Shown here: piece after piece, positions 50,453 to 61,594 of the stretch
Layout: each line of letters opens with the position of its first letter
Position numbering within the stretch: the stretch's first letter is position 1
Source of the DNA: Prinia subflava
Lineage: Eukaryota > Chordata > Aves > Passeriformes > Cisticolidae
Reading direction: 5' to 3'
Assembly: GCF_021018805.1 (NCBI RefSeq)
Contig: NC_086248.1
Location: 63,993,985-64,057,984, forward strand
Length of the DNA stretch: 64,000 nucleotides
Position numbers and translations under genes: made by a program
Notes under the pieces: model-generated
Databases searched by the model: none
Seen by the model: the letters and a program-made list of their open reading frames with translations, nothing else
What the model was told of the DNA's origin: nothing

Positions 50453-51080
50453 GTAAGGCTGGGCACAAAGACAAGGTTATTTTAAATGTGAAACAGGCAT
50501 CAGCAGAAAAACATTCTAGATGAGCCTACCTTACGAAATTAGCTGTCTTTGGTTTATGACTCATTTTCATGGGGAACAAGGGAAGGCTGAGTTGTGCTCT
50601 GAAAGCATAATGGGTAGGGAAGCTCCAGTGGCCTTTGTCAGTTCTCACTTTCCCAAAAGCACTATATGGGGACACCCAACACCTTTGACCCTGCATGTCA
50701 CATGCTAAGACTTACAGCTGAGAGGCCTGGGTGCTTCCCACCTTTCTGTTGGGAGGAGGAGGAGGAGGAGCGGGGCTCTGGGAGGTAGCTGGCTCGGCAG
50801 GGTTCCCGGTGCTGGCTGTGGGACAGGGCTGGTCACGGCATGCAGGTTTGTGCCTTAGCCAACCTGGCAGTGGCAGCTGAGATGCTGCAGCCACATAGGC
50901 GTGGGGATCTGCCTGGGACAGAGGCCATGTACCTCTGTAACAATGCAGATTTGATTGCAGGTCTAAAGCTAATCCTGACATATCTCAAGTATGCGCTTAT
51001 CTCGAGGTACCTTTTCTTAATGGGAACTGTAATATGTTCACTGTAACTTACTCCTGGTTTTTCTTCTTTTCTCTCCCTAG
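50453..51080 (+). other. PERP: PERP intron 2
   Basis: A 628-bp intron with a (GGA)n tract near 50,754-50,769 and a clear polypyrimidine tract and CTCTCCCTAG acceptor at its end. Nothing else is seen. Confidence 0.9.
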
Positions 51081-51316
51081 CTGCATTCCAGATCATTGGC
51101 TTGGTCATTTACCCGGTGAAATTCACAGAAGACATTCCACTGACAGGAGATAACATGTTCAGCTGGGCCTATGGCTTTGGCTGGGCCAGCACTGTTGTAG
51201 TAATTGGTTGTGCTTTCTTCTTCTGCTGCCTCCCCAACTGGGAAGATGAAGTCCTGGGAAACATCAAGCCTACCTCTTACTACTCCTCCCCAGAGAGAGC
51301 ACCATACTTAAATTGA
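51081..51316 (+). CDS. PERP: PERP coding exon 3 (residues 119-196) and stop
   Basis: The exon encodes [14 protein letters not shown], the rest of membrane segment 3, then the second extracellular loop. Segment 4 follows (about 148-169), with WAYGFGWAS and [12 protein letters not shown], both strongly conserved with human PERP. The cytoplasmic tail ends [10 protein letters not shown], with TGA at 51,314-51,316. The tail [10 protein letters not shown] corresponds to human NAKPRYFYTS, with a few extra residues at the C-terminus. The total of 196 residues is normal for the family, with no frameshift or missing hallmark. Confidence 0.97.
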
Positions 51317-51872
51317 AAGATTAAGTCAAAGTACAGTCAACTGTCAAAACAGAGGAATACCTCTTATGTACATTTGGTGTGATTGTAGAGACTGAAAAAA
51401 CTCACCTTATTTTGCCAGAATATTTCTTACTGTTCCTGGCAATGAATTAGGAAAAATATTGGCATTGTAATCCAAATAGCTTGTACCCAAGGTATTATTT
51501 ACATATTCTCATGTCCATTCAGTTTGGATGGTTTACTTGCTCCTTTCCCTCCCAATTAATTGAGTCAACCTTATTTTATTCAAATATTTTCTTATGAGTA
51601 TAGAAGGTAGTGTTTCAGGTGTAGAAAGGAAAAGCATAGATTTTAAACAACCTATTAGTATGACCTGCAAGATAGGTTGTTTTTTTTCACCTCTGACAAA
51701 ATTGCTTTAAATGGAGCTAGGAAAAAACACAGCCTTCCTTTTTTTTCTGTTAAAGTCAGTCCCAAGTTAGAAACTTCCAGGATACTATTACAGTTACCTG
51801 CTGCCTAAAAAATCTTTTCCCATTCCTGTTACTGGACTGTTGTTGACTGTTAGCTATTTGAATTAAGTGAAA

Positions 51873-51878
51873 AATAAA
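51873..51878 (+). terminator. PERP: Proximal poly(A) signal of PERP
   Basis: AATAAA 557 bp after the stop codon, the first canonical signal in the 3' UTR. Confidence 0.5.
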
Positions 51879-53336
51879 ATTAAAATTTATTTTCCACCAA
51901 TTGGTGCCATTGGACAAGGTCTCTTCCGAAGCATGGAGCTAGTGTGTTTAACAACAGTGGCTGATGTAACATTGGTGGGTTTGTGGCCACAGCAGGACTT
52001 GTGATAGAATCACATTTTTTTGTTGTCATGGATTCAGATACTAATTTACATACATTTTTACATAGTATATGAGGGATGCTGATTTACAAAGTATCTCTGA
52101 GCAGAAACATAAACTATTCTATTTGTCTGCCTTTGTAAAGTTGCAGTGTTTTAATTATCAGTGTGCTTTGGAGGGAAACCTTAGCATAAGGTGTTTAAAA
52201 ACCTCTGAAAGTTTCTAACACTGTAGGTACCTCAGAGATCAGCAAACTTGGGCTGCTTTGTGAGTTCGTAGGTGTAAACAGAAGGCAGGTAGAAACAGAA
52301 AGGCAGTTCTGTGAGCAATTTACATATGCAAACTTCATTCAGACATCCCTGTCGGAGCAATGTGTCTGGCTCCTCGTTTCTGGTTCTGCAGCCAGCAGTT
52401 CCAAATAAGTATTCTGGCAAGGCATAGCTGTGTCTGTGTTGGTCATGGACCTGCAGCGTCTTACAGCCAGATTTAATTATGGCCTATAATTTTTGTCAGG
52501 GCTTTGCTCAGCTGAGGAAGAAGTTCATTTTTTGAACTCTTCTTCCAGCTATAGGAGAAGTAGCTTTAGTAAAGGCAGACTGAGGAGGATACGGGTGGGG
52601 TGGAAAGCAAATGCTGCTGCATGTTGCTCTGTGTTATTTCTTACTCTCATGAACCTGGTACTTAGGAGAGGGTAAGTGTGTGGGTATGTGTATTCATGCA
52701 CATGTGCAGACTAGAACTCAGAAAGCATTAACTGACAGACTGTAAAGTTATTTACAACTGATCTTTTGCAATGCCCTGTATTTCTTGTATTATATATTGT
52801 ATAGCTTTCCATTTTGTAACACCTTTTTCAATTTGATAATGCTATATATTGCATGTGATCCTGTTTTAGAGAGGCCAGGTGATTACTGAAGGTCCCTTCT
52901 GGGTGTGTATTTTATAACTTTACAGAGCATAAATGTCTGCAGACTTCAGAATTGTGTTATAGGCTCACTTGTGGCATATACAATTAATTGTATTTATGAT
53001 TCTTGCTGAATAAGAGAGTTCTGTGACAAACATGTCCTTTTTAATTTTTTTTCCCTTTTCTGTCCAGTACTGGCTGGTGGGGAATACTGTGTAGACTTAC
53101 TTTATCATAAGTAATGATAGTACTTCTAGTGAATTCAAAACACAGCAGAGAATCTCAAGTCAGGATCCTTGCACAACTAAACCTGAAAAGGAGAAAAAAG
53201 TGTAAGAAAATGGACACCTATCCTAATGACAGGGAGGATGGTATGGTAACATGGTAATCAGATTTAGCATAATGTAAGTCTTTTGTATGCTTTTTTATAA
53301 GCATTGGCATAACTTGTCAAAAGAGCACTAATGTAA

Positions 53337-53342
53337 AATAAA
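53337..53342 (+). terminator. PERP: Possible distal poly(A) signal of PERP
   Basis: AATAAA about 2.0 kb after the stop, with a G/T-containing stretch downstream. A further AATAAA is at 53,621. Confidence 0.45.
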
Positions 53343-54669
53343 CTTGGCTCTGAATGTACTGGGAGGGGTAGAAGCATAACCAGCATGTTACACAACTAAG
53401 ATGTTCCTGAGAAAGCTATTGCAAATAGTTATTAATTACTTTCAAGTGATATTAATGTATGTGACACTTGTTTCAAATGTGGTGGCTTAATTAAAAATGT
53501 TTTAACTGACGGTTGTAGAAACTTGGTGGTGTTTGTGCTTTGTGGATTAATTTCATAAAATCAAACAAGTAAGCCATTCTTTTCTTAACTTGAATATCAG
53601 TATCCATAAAGGGTCAGGTTAATAAAATGAAGACCTCGTGTCCAGGAGGCAGCAACTTCATTTTCCAGTCAAATAAGTTCAGAATATGCTGCAAAACATG
53701 TCTGTGCAGTTTCATTGAAGTGCCAGGCATTGAGTGCTCTTTCCTAAGCCAAAACCTCCTAAGTGCATCACAGCTTAAGGGGTGGGACTCTAAACTCTAA
53801 ATTTTAAATACACAATCATTTACAGGAGGTCTCACAAGTGGGAAGTCTGTTCTTTATCTGTTCAAGTGCATTTCCTGAACACTGAAGAAATTTAAATAGT
53901 GAAAAAAGATGATGTATCTCCTGCTATTTTAGAGGAAGGCTGCACTTTCTCCCATGATTAGAAACCTTCCCACTTCTAACCTCAGTTTATGCATGATTCA
54001 TATTATAGATCTGTCCAAGTGGTGTTTTTAAAGAGAGCAAATCAGTCAATGCTGTCTTACACCAGCCTGTGGCTTCTGATTTCTGGAAAGACAGGTTCAT
54101 CATTCCCCTGATCATTTTTTTTTTATCTGTCCTCTTCCTTAAATGTCTTAATTTTAAAATCCATTTACTATCCTGGGTTCTGGTGCCTTGCATGTGCTTC
54201 TTTTTGGGTTTTGGTTCCACGTCTCCCCTTTTTTAATTGCTTCTGATTTTAAATAAACAAATAGGAAAAATATTTTTGGGTCCTTTTAGATTTTCCTAGA
54301 TGCTCTCAAGATAAGTGCAGGGTTCCTATAATGCCCTTCTTTTGACAGGAAAAAAACCTGTACTCCTGCTTACCTACAAGTCTGTATTAAGCTGCATCCT
54401 AAATCTGTGCTCACTAAAATCACCTGAATATCTCCAGCGAGCTTCAGGCTGCAGGGTTGCTCCTTCCAACCCAGCTCGTGAGAAGAGAGAGCAGTTCAGC
54501 ACACTTGGCCCTTGTCTCAGGAGGAGTTATGAGCAGTCAAAAATGTGCATGACTGCGTGCTAGGGAAGACTAATTGACCTGAATGGGATGATTAATGCTT
54601 AAATCTCATGGATGTGGGAAACAGCTGCCACACCCCACTGGGATTTTGTATTTTTAGTTGACGTAACAA

Positions 54670-55686
54670 ATGACTAATTTTTTAGACAATTCATTGAGAC
54701 AAGATAGAATTCTAAAAGATTATTCACCTGACCTTTACAAGCCCCGAATACAAGGGCTTTTGGACGTAGAATACATACATAAATCAAAGGAGTGTAGTAA
54801 CAGATCGTTTGGGAGGGGGGAGGATTGTTATGGTGATAAGCACTGCAGAAACAAAAACAACCGTGTGCTGGGAGAAAATGTTGCACACACACACAAAGGG
54901 AGTTGCTGAGATCACTGAGCACTTACAAACTAATAATGAACCAAGCATACATATCTCTGGAAAACAAAATGTTTCAGGAGATGCACAACATTTGAGAGCT
55001 GGGGTACCAGTCCCACAACTCAGAGCAGCAGGGGTTACTGGCAGTATCGAACAGCACCCTGAAAAAACAGGTTTATCTGTGCCAGCAGGTGAAGTTGCAC
55101 AGGTTGTTAAAGGGGCTTGGGAGATGATATTCACAACCAGAATAAAGTTGAATCAGATCTGGAGGATGCATTTGTCAAAAATAGGGATGCTGAGTTTCTA
55201 AATTTGATTCCTTTTACAGGGGTCGGTACGGTAGTGAAATCCATCTGCAGTGGGTTCACAGAACCTAGGAAATGCCAGTGTTACTGCACAGGTGCAGCAG
55301 TTTATATGTGTAGCTCCCACTTCCTGCACGTGTGTTGTGAATTTATGAGGTAATTCCATGATGCAGGTCTGCCCTGGTACAGTGAGCAGCCTTTTGTCTG
55401 GGATTTCCTGGTGTTCCAAGGTGTGGGCAAACCTGCACCAGCTATGAAGTTTGACATCCACAAATTCCAGGCAAAAAATCCAACGCCCTCAAATTTTGCC
55501 TATGTAAAATTACTTTTAAATTACCTGAGAATTGTTGAAATAATCCAAAGAATTTTTTCATTAGGATATTTAAATAAATTTAATAAGGCTGTGTTTGTAA
55601 TAAAGACTGTAGAACTCATACAGGCATGCCTGGAGCTTTATAATATAAATATTACAGCTATAAACAAGGTAAATAAGATTTTGTGA
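54670..55686 (+). pseudogene. Unidentified, probably decayed protein-like ORF cluster
   Basis: Plus-strand open stretches follow one another with small overlaps: 54,670-54,909 (frame 1), 54,809-55,201 (frame 2) and 55,117-55,353 (frame 1). Frame 1 is then open again from 55,354 to 55,686, separated from the previous stretch only by one TAA at 55,351-55,353. The composition is protein-like, with aromatic-rich and Pro-rich segments (for example WYSEQPFVWDFLVF), and denser than in neighbouring DNA. I do not recognise the family. It could be an old gene, a transposable-element protein, an endogenous viral element, or chance. No splice or promoter evidence was found. Confidence 0.3.
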
Positions 55687-56871
55687 TAAGAACTATGCAT
55701 TGTATAATATAATTAATAAATAGAAATGAATTATATTCCTCACAGGTTCATCTTTGCAGGATTGAATAACACAAGAAGAGTTGGTATGGCTGCTGTTTTT
55801 TATTTATTCATGGGAACAGGGACAACACATGCTATTTTTCACAGAGTTCTTTGTGAACATAGAATATTTTATAAGCATTAAAGTTTGCTGAGACTCAAGA
55901 TGCTACATTTCAAATCAGTGTTCACTGATTTTGAGAGGCCTCAAAAAGTGTGGAGTGAGCACTCAGATGAAACCGAACATAAAACCCAGACAAGTCCTGT
56001 CCTACAGTGTGCTGCCCTGGGAAATGATCACGGATTGAAGTAGGCTGGTTTGATGGCCACAGTCCTGAATATGCATGGAGGCATATGATTGGGGCAGGAG
56101 CTGACCTGTGGCCATTGCAGTCATTTTTCAGGATATAGCCTATATTTAAGCTCTCTTTGTGTTAGCAATGCCTTACAACAGGAAATAAGCAGAACTTATA
56201 ATGAAAAAAAAATAGGTGGATTGTTATACATGAAAATTAACTTCTGACTTGAAATAGAAATACAAAACAACTCGCAAAACAAAACTTGGGAAAATCACAA
56301 TTGGCATTTGGTAATAAGATAGTAAGTTTAAAATGTTGCTAGGAGACTTCTGTTTTAATTTTAGCCCTCTTGTCAGATCAATTCACATCAAACTTTTAAA
56401 ACTGAAGACATGTAACACGTTAGTTTCAGCAATATCTTCTTTTGGCTAGAGAATCTCAAAATGAAAATTCTTGGCTGAAACCCCTTAAGACATGCTTAGT
56501 GTGCATGTCATATCTGTAAATCTCAGAGTGTTTAAACAAGTAGCTATTCCCAACTGACCCATAAGGCAGAGCAGATAAAAGCCATTTCTTTGACAGAGAA
56601 CTGTAAGTAGCAAGTCTATGGCACATGGGAATTACCTAAGTGAAGCTGATTTTATTCCTCTCCTAAGGCAACTCAGCTTTATGCTTTACAAGGAGTTACT
56701 GTTATGATCCACTACAACAGGACAAGTATTTAGCTGATTTATCAATGCCACGGAGAAGTTCTGGAGCCCCAAACAAGTAGCTTTAGTAAAATTGTCCCAT
56801 ATGTAGAACAGGACTGTGCTGTACCCTGATTGCTTATCCACGGGTTCATAAAATCCCTGTACACAACTTGC

Positions 56872-56897
56872 TATGATTCTTTCATTCTATGATTCTG
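56872..56897 (+). repeat. CR1-like 3' tail
   Basis: Tatgattcttt-cattctatgattctg resembles the ATTCTATG octamer tail of plus-strand CR1 elements. The body of the element is not recognisable upstream. Confidence 0.5.
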
Positions 56898-57211
56898 CAT
56901 GTTCACTGGAGAGCTTGTGCTCCTGACAGCCACTCAAGGAAAATACAGACACTCACAATGGTTACAAGTGTCCAGAAGCGATCTCAGTTCCTAACAGAGT
57001 AGTTGATTTATGGGACACCCTTGATTTCAGCCTTTTGCCTCAGGAAGGGGGAGTTGACTGAACTGATTAAACTTCTACAGAGCCTCTGTACGAAATACCT
57101 AGGGATCAAACCTTGTTCCAATATAGAGCTTATTGTGTCCTTAAGCAAAAACTAGCTGACAATTAAATCCACGCTCAGGCACACACAGTCTTTGCACTTC
57201 CCTAATCTTAT

Positions 57212-57245
57212 GTTTTCCTTATTTGTGTTTTCCTTATTTGTGTTT
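57212..57245. repeat. Tandem 15-bp duplication
   Basis: The unit ttttccttatttgtg occurs twice in tandem, followed by a partial third copy. Confidence 0.75.
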
Positions 57246-60200
57246 TCCCAATACAGTCTTGAATTTCCCACATAAATGAATATCCTGCATGCTGCCCCAT
57301 GTTTGCATCTCAGGTGTTAAAACTTATTGGTTTGTACATGTAGCCCTGCTAAGGAGAGGAAGAAAGCCCTTTTAAGCCTAAGCCTTTGTCCTGTCAAGGC
57401 AAGCCTGCGTTACTGACAAGAGCCAGACAGTGCTGCATGTGGGGCAGGCTTCAGAGACCCTGCAGCAATCTGGTCCTGGATGACTCTTGCTAAAAACCCT
57501 AACAAAACCCTGTGGGAATTTTCCTCTGAGCTCAGCAGTCAGTGAGCAGAGGAAGTATCCAACATCTGCAGAGCTTTCCTGTGCTGAGTGAGACACAGAG
57601 GGGAAAGGTTTCCCAAATGCACAGTGGCAGGACTGAGCACCCACCACTCCCCAGGCCATCGTAAGTGTCATGGAGAAGTCACAGTGCCTGGCCACCACTG
57701 GAGAGTTCCTCAGAAAGGGCTGGTGTGGGCAAAACTACAAGATCTCAACCGTGTGCAGTTTTGTAGAGAGCATTTTTATTTTACAAAGGAGTGAAGTCAG
57801 GTCTTGTTCAGAGTGTATTTCTACATGATGATTTCTACAATGATGTCTAAAGGTCTTTTTCTACATGTGCTTGCTATGGATGAAACACTAGTCTCATGGA
57901 GAACACAATTGCCTTACTGGCCAGGGGATGCAGGGTACAGGGAGCTACCACAAGGTACAATTTGGCTGACTGAGTTGCATCACTGTTTGGGCTGTGGTTG
58001 TAACAAGAACTGCAGTGTAACTCTTTCCAGAGGGAAACAGTATATTGGCATTACCAGCAAAAGAAAAGGACCTATGGTTGTAAATAGATTAATAAAGATA
58101 GTAGTAATAATTATGAGATTTATGCTCAGAGTGACTTGTCAGATGTAAGGTGGCACACAAGAGAACAGATCATAAAACAATCTCAGCAAAGCTTTTAAAA
58201 TCAAAACTGTGGGGACTTCTTGTTCATAAGCAGTGTGAATATCAGAGAATGAAAATGTGCTTGTTCCTAAAATCATGAACATACACCACAGCCGGTCAGT
58301 TTAAGCCAATCCAGTAATTTATACAGCTTAGCTGACCAGTCAGAGACTAAAGGTGAATGGAAATACACTGCCAGTGATTTGTTAGCTTCTTCTTCCACTA
58401 AGAAAACCCTTTGTGTCTCGGCTGAAAAAGGCATATTTTTATTTCTAACTCTAATGCTGTAGAGTTAGAAATAAACTGTTTGTTTTATCAATATCCTCCT
58501 GCTTACTTGGTTACCTCAAGTAATAATGAAGATTTATTAGCAATATTTTTTAGGTCTAGAAAGTGCACTACAAGCTAACAGCTGTAAGATTGATAATATA
58601 TCTTCATTTCTGATACATGATGCTGGTGTTAGCCAGGAGGGTCTATCCACAGATATTGGAGAAGGAGAACAAGCATTTGCTTTCATGTAAGCAGCTAGCT
58701 TACACATTGTAAAAGACTAAGCATGGTGAAGGTAAGTCATCACTTCATTTAAAGTTTCCAATAATTTTTCTCTGTTTGCCATAGGAGTCTCAGAATTGCA
58801 TGAGATAGATACATCATTATGTTACCTTTGGATGTATCTCCCTCTCTACTGTTGGAGATATCTCAAATTACCTTTTTACTGAATGTAAAGATTGCTTGTA
58901 GTTCTGAGTTACTTAAGGATGACAAAGGTGGGCAAGACACAGAAACATTCGTGGTGACTGAACACTACTCACCTTTCTTTCACAACATGATAATGTTCTC
59001 TGTGGTATCACCTTGCAAATGCCAACATTTGTGACAGCATTCATCCACAGCTGTGATAGAAACTGATGACAAATCCTTCAGTAAGTGCCTACCTGAAACA
59101 TGGCTGAGCATTCTAAATGCAGGAAGGACCATTTTAGTCCTCAACAGACATTGGTTCTCAAATGCATGACAGTACCTGTCTTCCTACTAGATTTCAGGTA
59201 CAAAATTGCTTTAATTTGATTTGCCTATATCCTTATAAAGCTGTAATTTTGTGAAAAGTTGAAACTTGGAAAGAGACTAGATACAGTCAGCTGAGTGAAG
59301 GCTTGTCTATACTCTACTGCCACATTCATGAGTATTTCTGAAGCTATCTTTTAAAAACTATTTAATATCCAAACCTGTTCTCTCAAACTTTTGGATTCTG
59401 TTCTGTCCACTTCTACCTCAGCTGTAGCAACAGAAAGAACATGCATATACAGACTCAGACAACTTGCAGATAACAGCATAGCATACTAAGGTTGGGCTTC
59501 AAATGATATTAGCTTTAATGTAAATATTTCTGCAAATCATGCATTAAAATTCTATATTGCAGTGTTATAGAACAGGTACATGATATTTGAAACATTAGGT
59601 AAATGATAACTGAATTTGTGGATTGCACAAATGTGGACTACAATGGAAGATACATTCTACTGTAAGGAAATGGTTGTTCCATAAAGTTTACTTTACAAAA
59701 CAAAAGTGAGATTGTCCCTTATTTCCAACTCAAAACAGCAGGTGAGGCACCTTTATAGTTGGCTGTAGCTTTCAGCAACATTCCAATTCTATGGCCAAAA
59801 TAGTAAAAATGTCTCCTGCTCTCACAGAGGCCTGATGGACCTCTCACACCCACAGAGACATTGGACTGTCTGTGCCACAGGGCAGCTGCTGGCAGGAGGC
59901 TTCAGCTGGCCAGAATGAGAGGTAAAGCAGCCTAACCTACCAGCACTGCTAACCTACCAGCAGACAAATGAGGTATCTGATGAGAGATAAGGAATGGTGT
60001 CAAATTAACCTCTTCAAATTGAATTCTTCATGGAGTTACTACTTCTTCATTGTACTGCAGCTCATTGTGCTGCAGCACATTGCAACAAGTGGATGTTCCA
60101 GTTTAGTTCTCTGCAAGCTCAATGCGTCTTCAAGCACAGTGTAAATTATTAATTTCTTTTATTTAGACCATTATTGATTTATGAATATTAATTCAGAAAA

Positions 60201-61180
60201 ATGCTGTGGAGTTTGCAGCTCACAAACTGTTCATAGCTGTCACATTTTACCATGAGAGCTGCAATACAATAAGAAATTTCTTTGAGTAAATGAGGTCAGT
60301 ACCTGGATGCAGCCCCACCTGACCAAATCCACCATGGGAGCAAAGGATACTTTGGATCCTCTGGGCTTAACTGTGCTTCACACAAACCAGCTTTGGTCAA
60401 GGGCTGCAGCTGCTTCCAGATGTAAGTAATATTAGGCCCTACCAAAATACTAGGTTGTAGCACATGTTAGTTCAAAGGGAGAGTGCAGGGAACACAGCAA
60501 TGTCGCTTCTAAGCCAACAGACAGAAAACTCTGCCCTGCACTCAGCTGGGCGTCCTCCCAGGGCATAGACAGCTGATGGCTCATCTCTGCCTTGCACTCT
60601 TAGCAGGCACAGACAGGCTCTGACAGGCCCCAGGCAGTGCATGTACAGCCAGATCCACACTCAGGGAGTGTCTGTGAAGCTCAGGCAAATCAGAACTCAG
60701 GTTTTGTTCTCCCAGAAAGGCTCTATCCAGATCACACGATATTCTTCTTTTCCTCTGTACCCATGCTCCAGAAGGGGAAGAGCAGACAGTGGCATTCTTT
60801 ATTGCCTTAGCTTTATAACAGCTATGGGAATTTCTTTAATTGCAAAAAATAGGGTATGATTTTATTTTTAAATGGAGTCCTAGAAAGGCAGCTTTCAGCC
60901 TCCAGGTGGCAAGTTTCAGAAGCATTCACCATGTCATGCAAATAGTTCCTTCTTGTCTCTGCTTTCTCCTGCCATAAAGCAAATCCCTTAGAAGACAGAA
61001 AGGTGTAAGCACAGCTGCTGGTGGGGATGTCAGGAAGGAAAGTATTAAATGCTGAGAGTAAACATCTCCTGATTTATTACCTAGTCAGCAGAGCAGAGAA
61101 GATCTCACAGATAAAACCCAGCCTCGAAGCTTCTCCCCAGCTCAACTGGTTATTGCTCAGCAGCAGCTCTTACTCATCCA

Positions 61181-61383
61181 AACCTAGGTGGAGCTTCTTC
61201 CCTCCCTGCCTCCCTCCCTCTCTGCGGTGTCTGTCCTGGCTGAAAAGCTTTTCTCCAACATCTGCACACACGCTGGTAGGCTCCGTCACCGCCTTTGCAG
61301 GAGCTCTGCAGAGGCACCATTGCTCTGCGCCGCTGAGCCTGTGGCAGAGAGGGCCTTGTCCCGCCAGCCGCCCGCCCTGAGCC
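61181..61383 (+). promoter_or_regulatory. Proximal promoter/5' UTR of the PERP-like gene
   Basis: A pyrimidine-rich ctccctgcctccctccctc stretch at about 61,197-61,220 precedes a CpG-enriched 5' UTR-like region leading to the ATG at 61,384 (G at -3 and +4). CpG richness is weaker than at PERP and extends into exon 1. No clear TATA box is close to the start. Confidence 0.5.
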
Positions 61384-61594
61384 ATGGTGAAGTACGGCCT
61401 CGACTACACGCGCTGCAGATGGATCCTGCCCCTGCTCCTGGGCATAGGAGTCATCTTCGGAATCATCGCGCTGGCGGGCAGGGGCTGGCTGGAGTCGCAG
61501 ACCCTGCCCTACGTGCAGCAAGCATCACTGTGGCAGAACTGCAGGAGGCCCAGCCAGGGCGGGGAGTGGAGCTGCGAGTCCCTCATGGGCTACG
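61384..61594 (+). CDS. PERP-like tandem paralogue, coding exon 1 (partial gene)
   Basis: The exon begins [13 protein letters not shown] and is 211 nt long, ending after the first base of a codon at donor GTAAGC. Length and phase are identical to PERP exon 1. An ungapped alignment to the PERP exon at 42.8 kb gives 46 identical residues of 70. All hallmarks are kept: a membrane segment of about residues 14-32 with [12 protein letters not shown], the loop motif PYVQQASLW, Cys53 and Cys64, and CESLM before the splice. The frame is intact with a good start codon, so it looks like a working gene and not a pseudogene. Exons 2 and 3 are expected to the right of the window. It may be the gene sometimes listed as PERP2 in birds, but I am not certain, so no symbol is assigned. 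Confidence 0.9.

Larger units (their letters stand above)
42700..53650 (+). other. PERP: PERP gene span (3 coding exons)
   Basis: The gene is complete, with coding exons 42,783-42,993, 50,309-50,452 and 51,081-51,316. Introns of about 7.3 kb and 0.6 kb both interrupt after the first base of a codon (phase 1). The joined product is 196 residues, against about 193 in human. PERP is a four-pass PMP22/claudin-family protein needed for desmosomes and epithelial integrity and for some p53-dependent death. The transcript end is uncertain: poly(A) signals occur at 51,873, 53,337 and 53,621. Confidence 0.92.
51317..53650 (+). other. PERP: PERP 3' UTR region
   Basis: AT-rich sequence without coding potential follows the stop. 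AATAAA occurs at 51,873-51,878, 53,337-53,342 and 53,621-53,626, giving possible short (about 0.6 kb) and long (2.0-2.3 kb) 3' UTRs. Several ATTTA elements are present. The true end needs RNA data. Confidence 0.6.
53651..61180. other. Intergenic region between PERP and the PERP-like gene
   Basis: About 7.5 kb with no recognised gene. It contains an unexplained ORF cluster (54,670-55,686), a CR1 tail (56,872-56,897), a tandem ttttccttatttgtg repeat near 57,212-57,245 and a 12-bp duplication near 59,931-59,961. The rest is AT-rich with chance ORFs. Confidence 0.65.
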
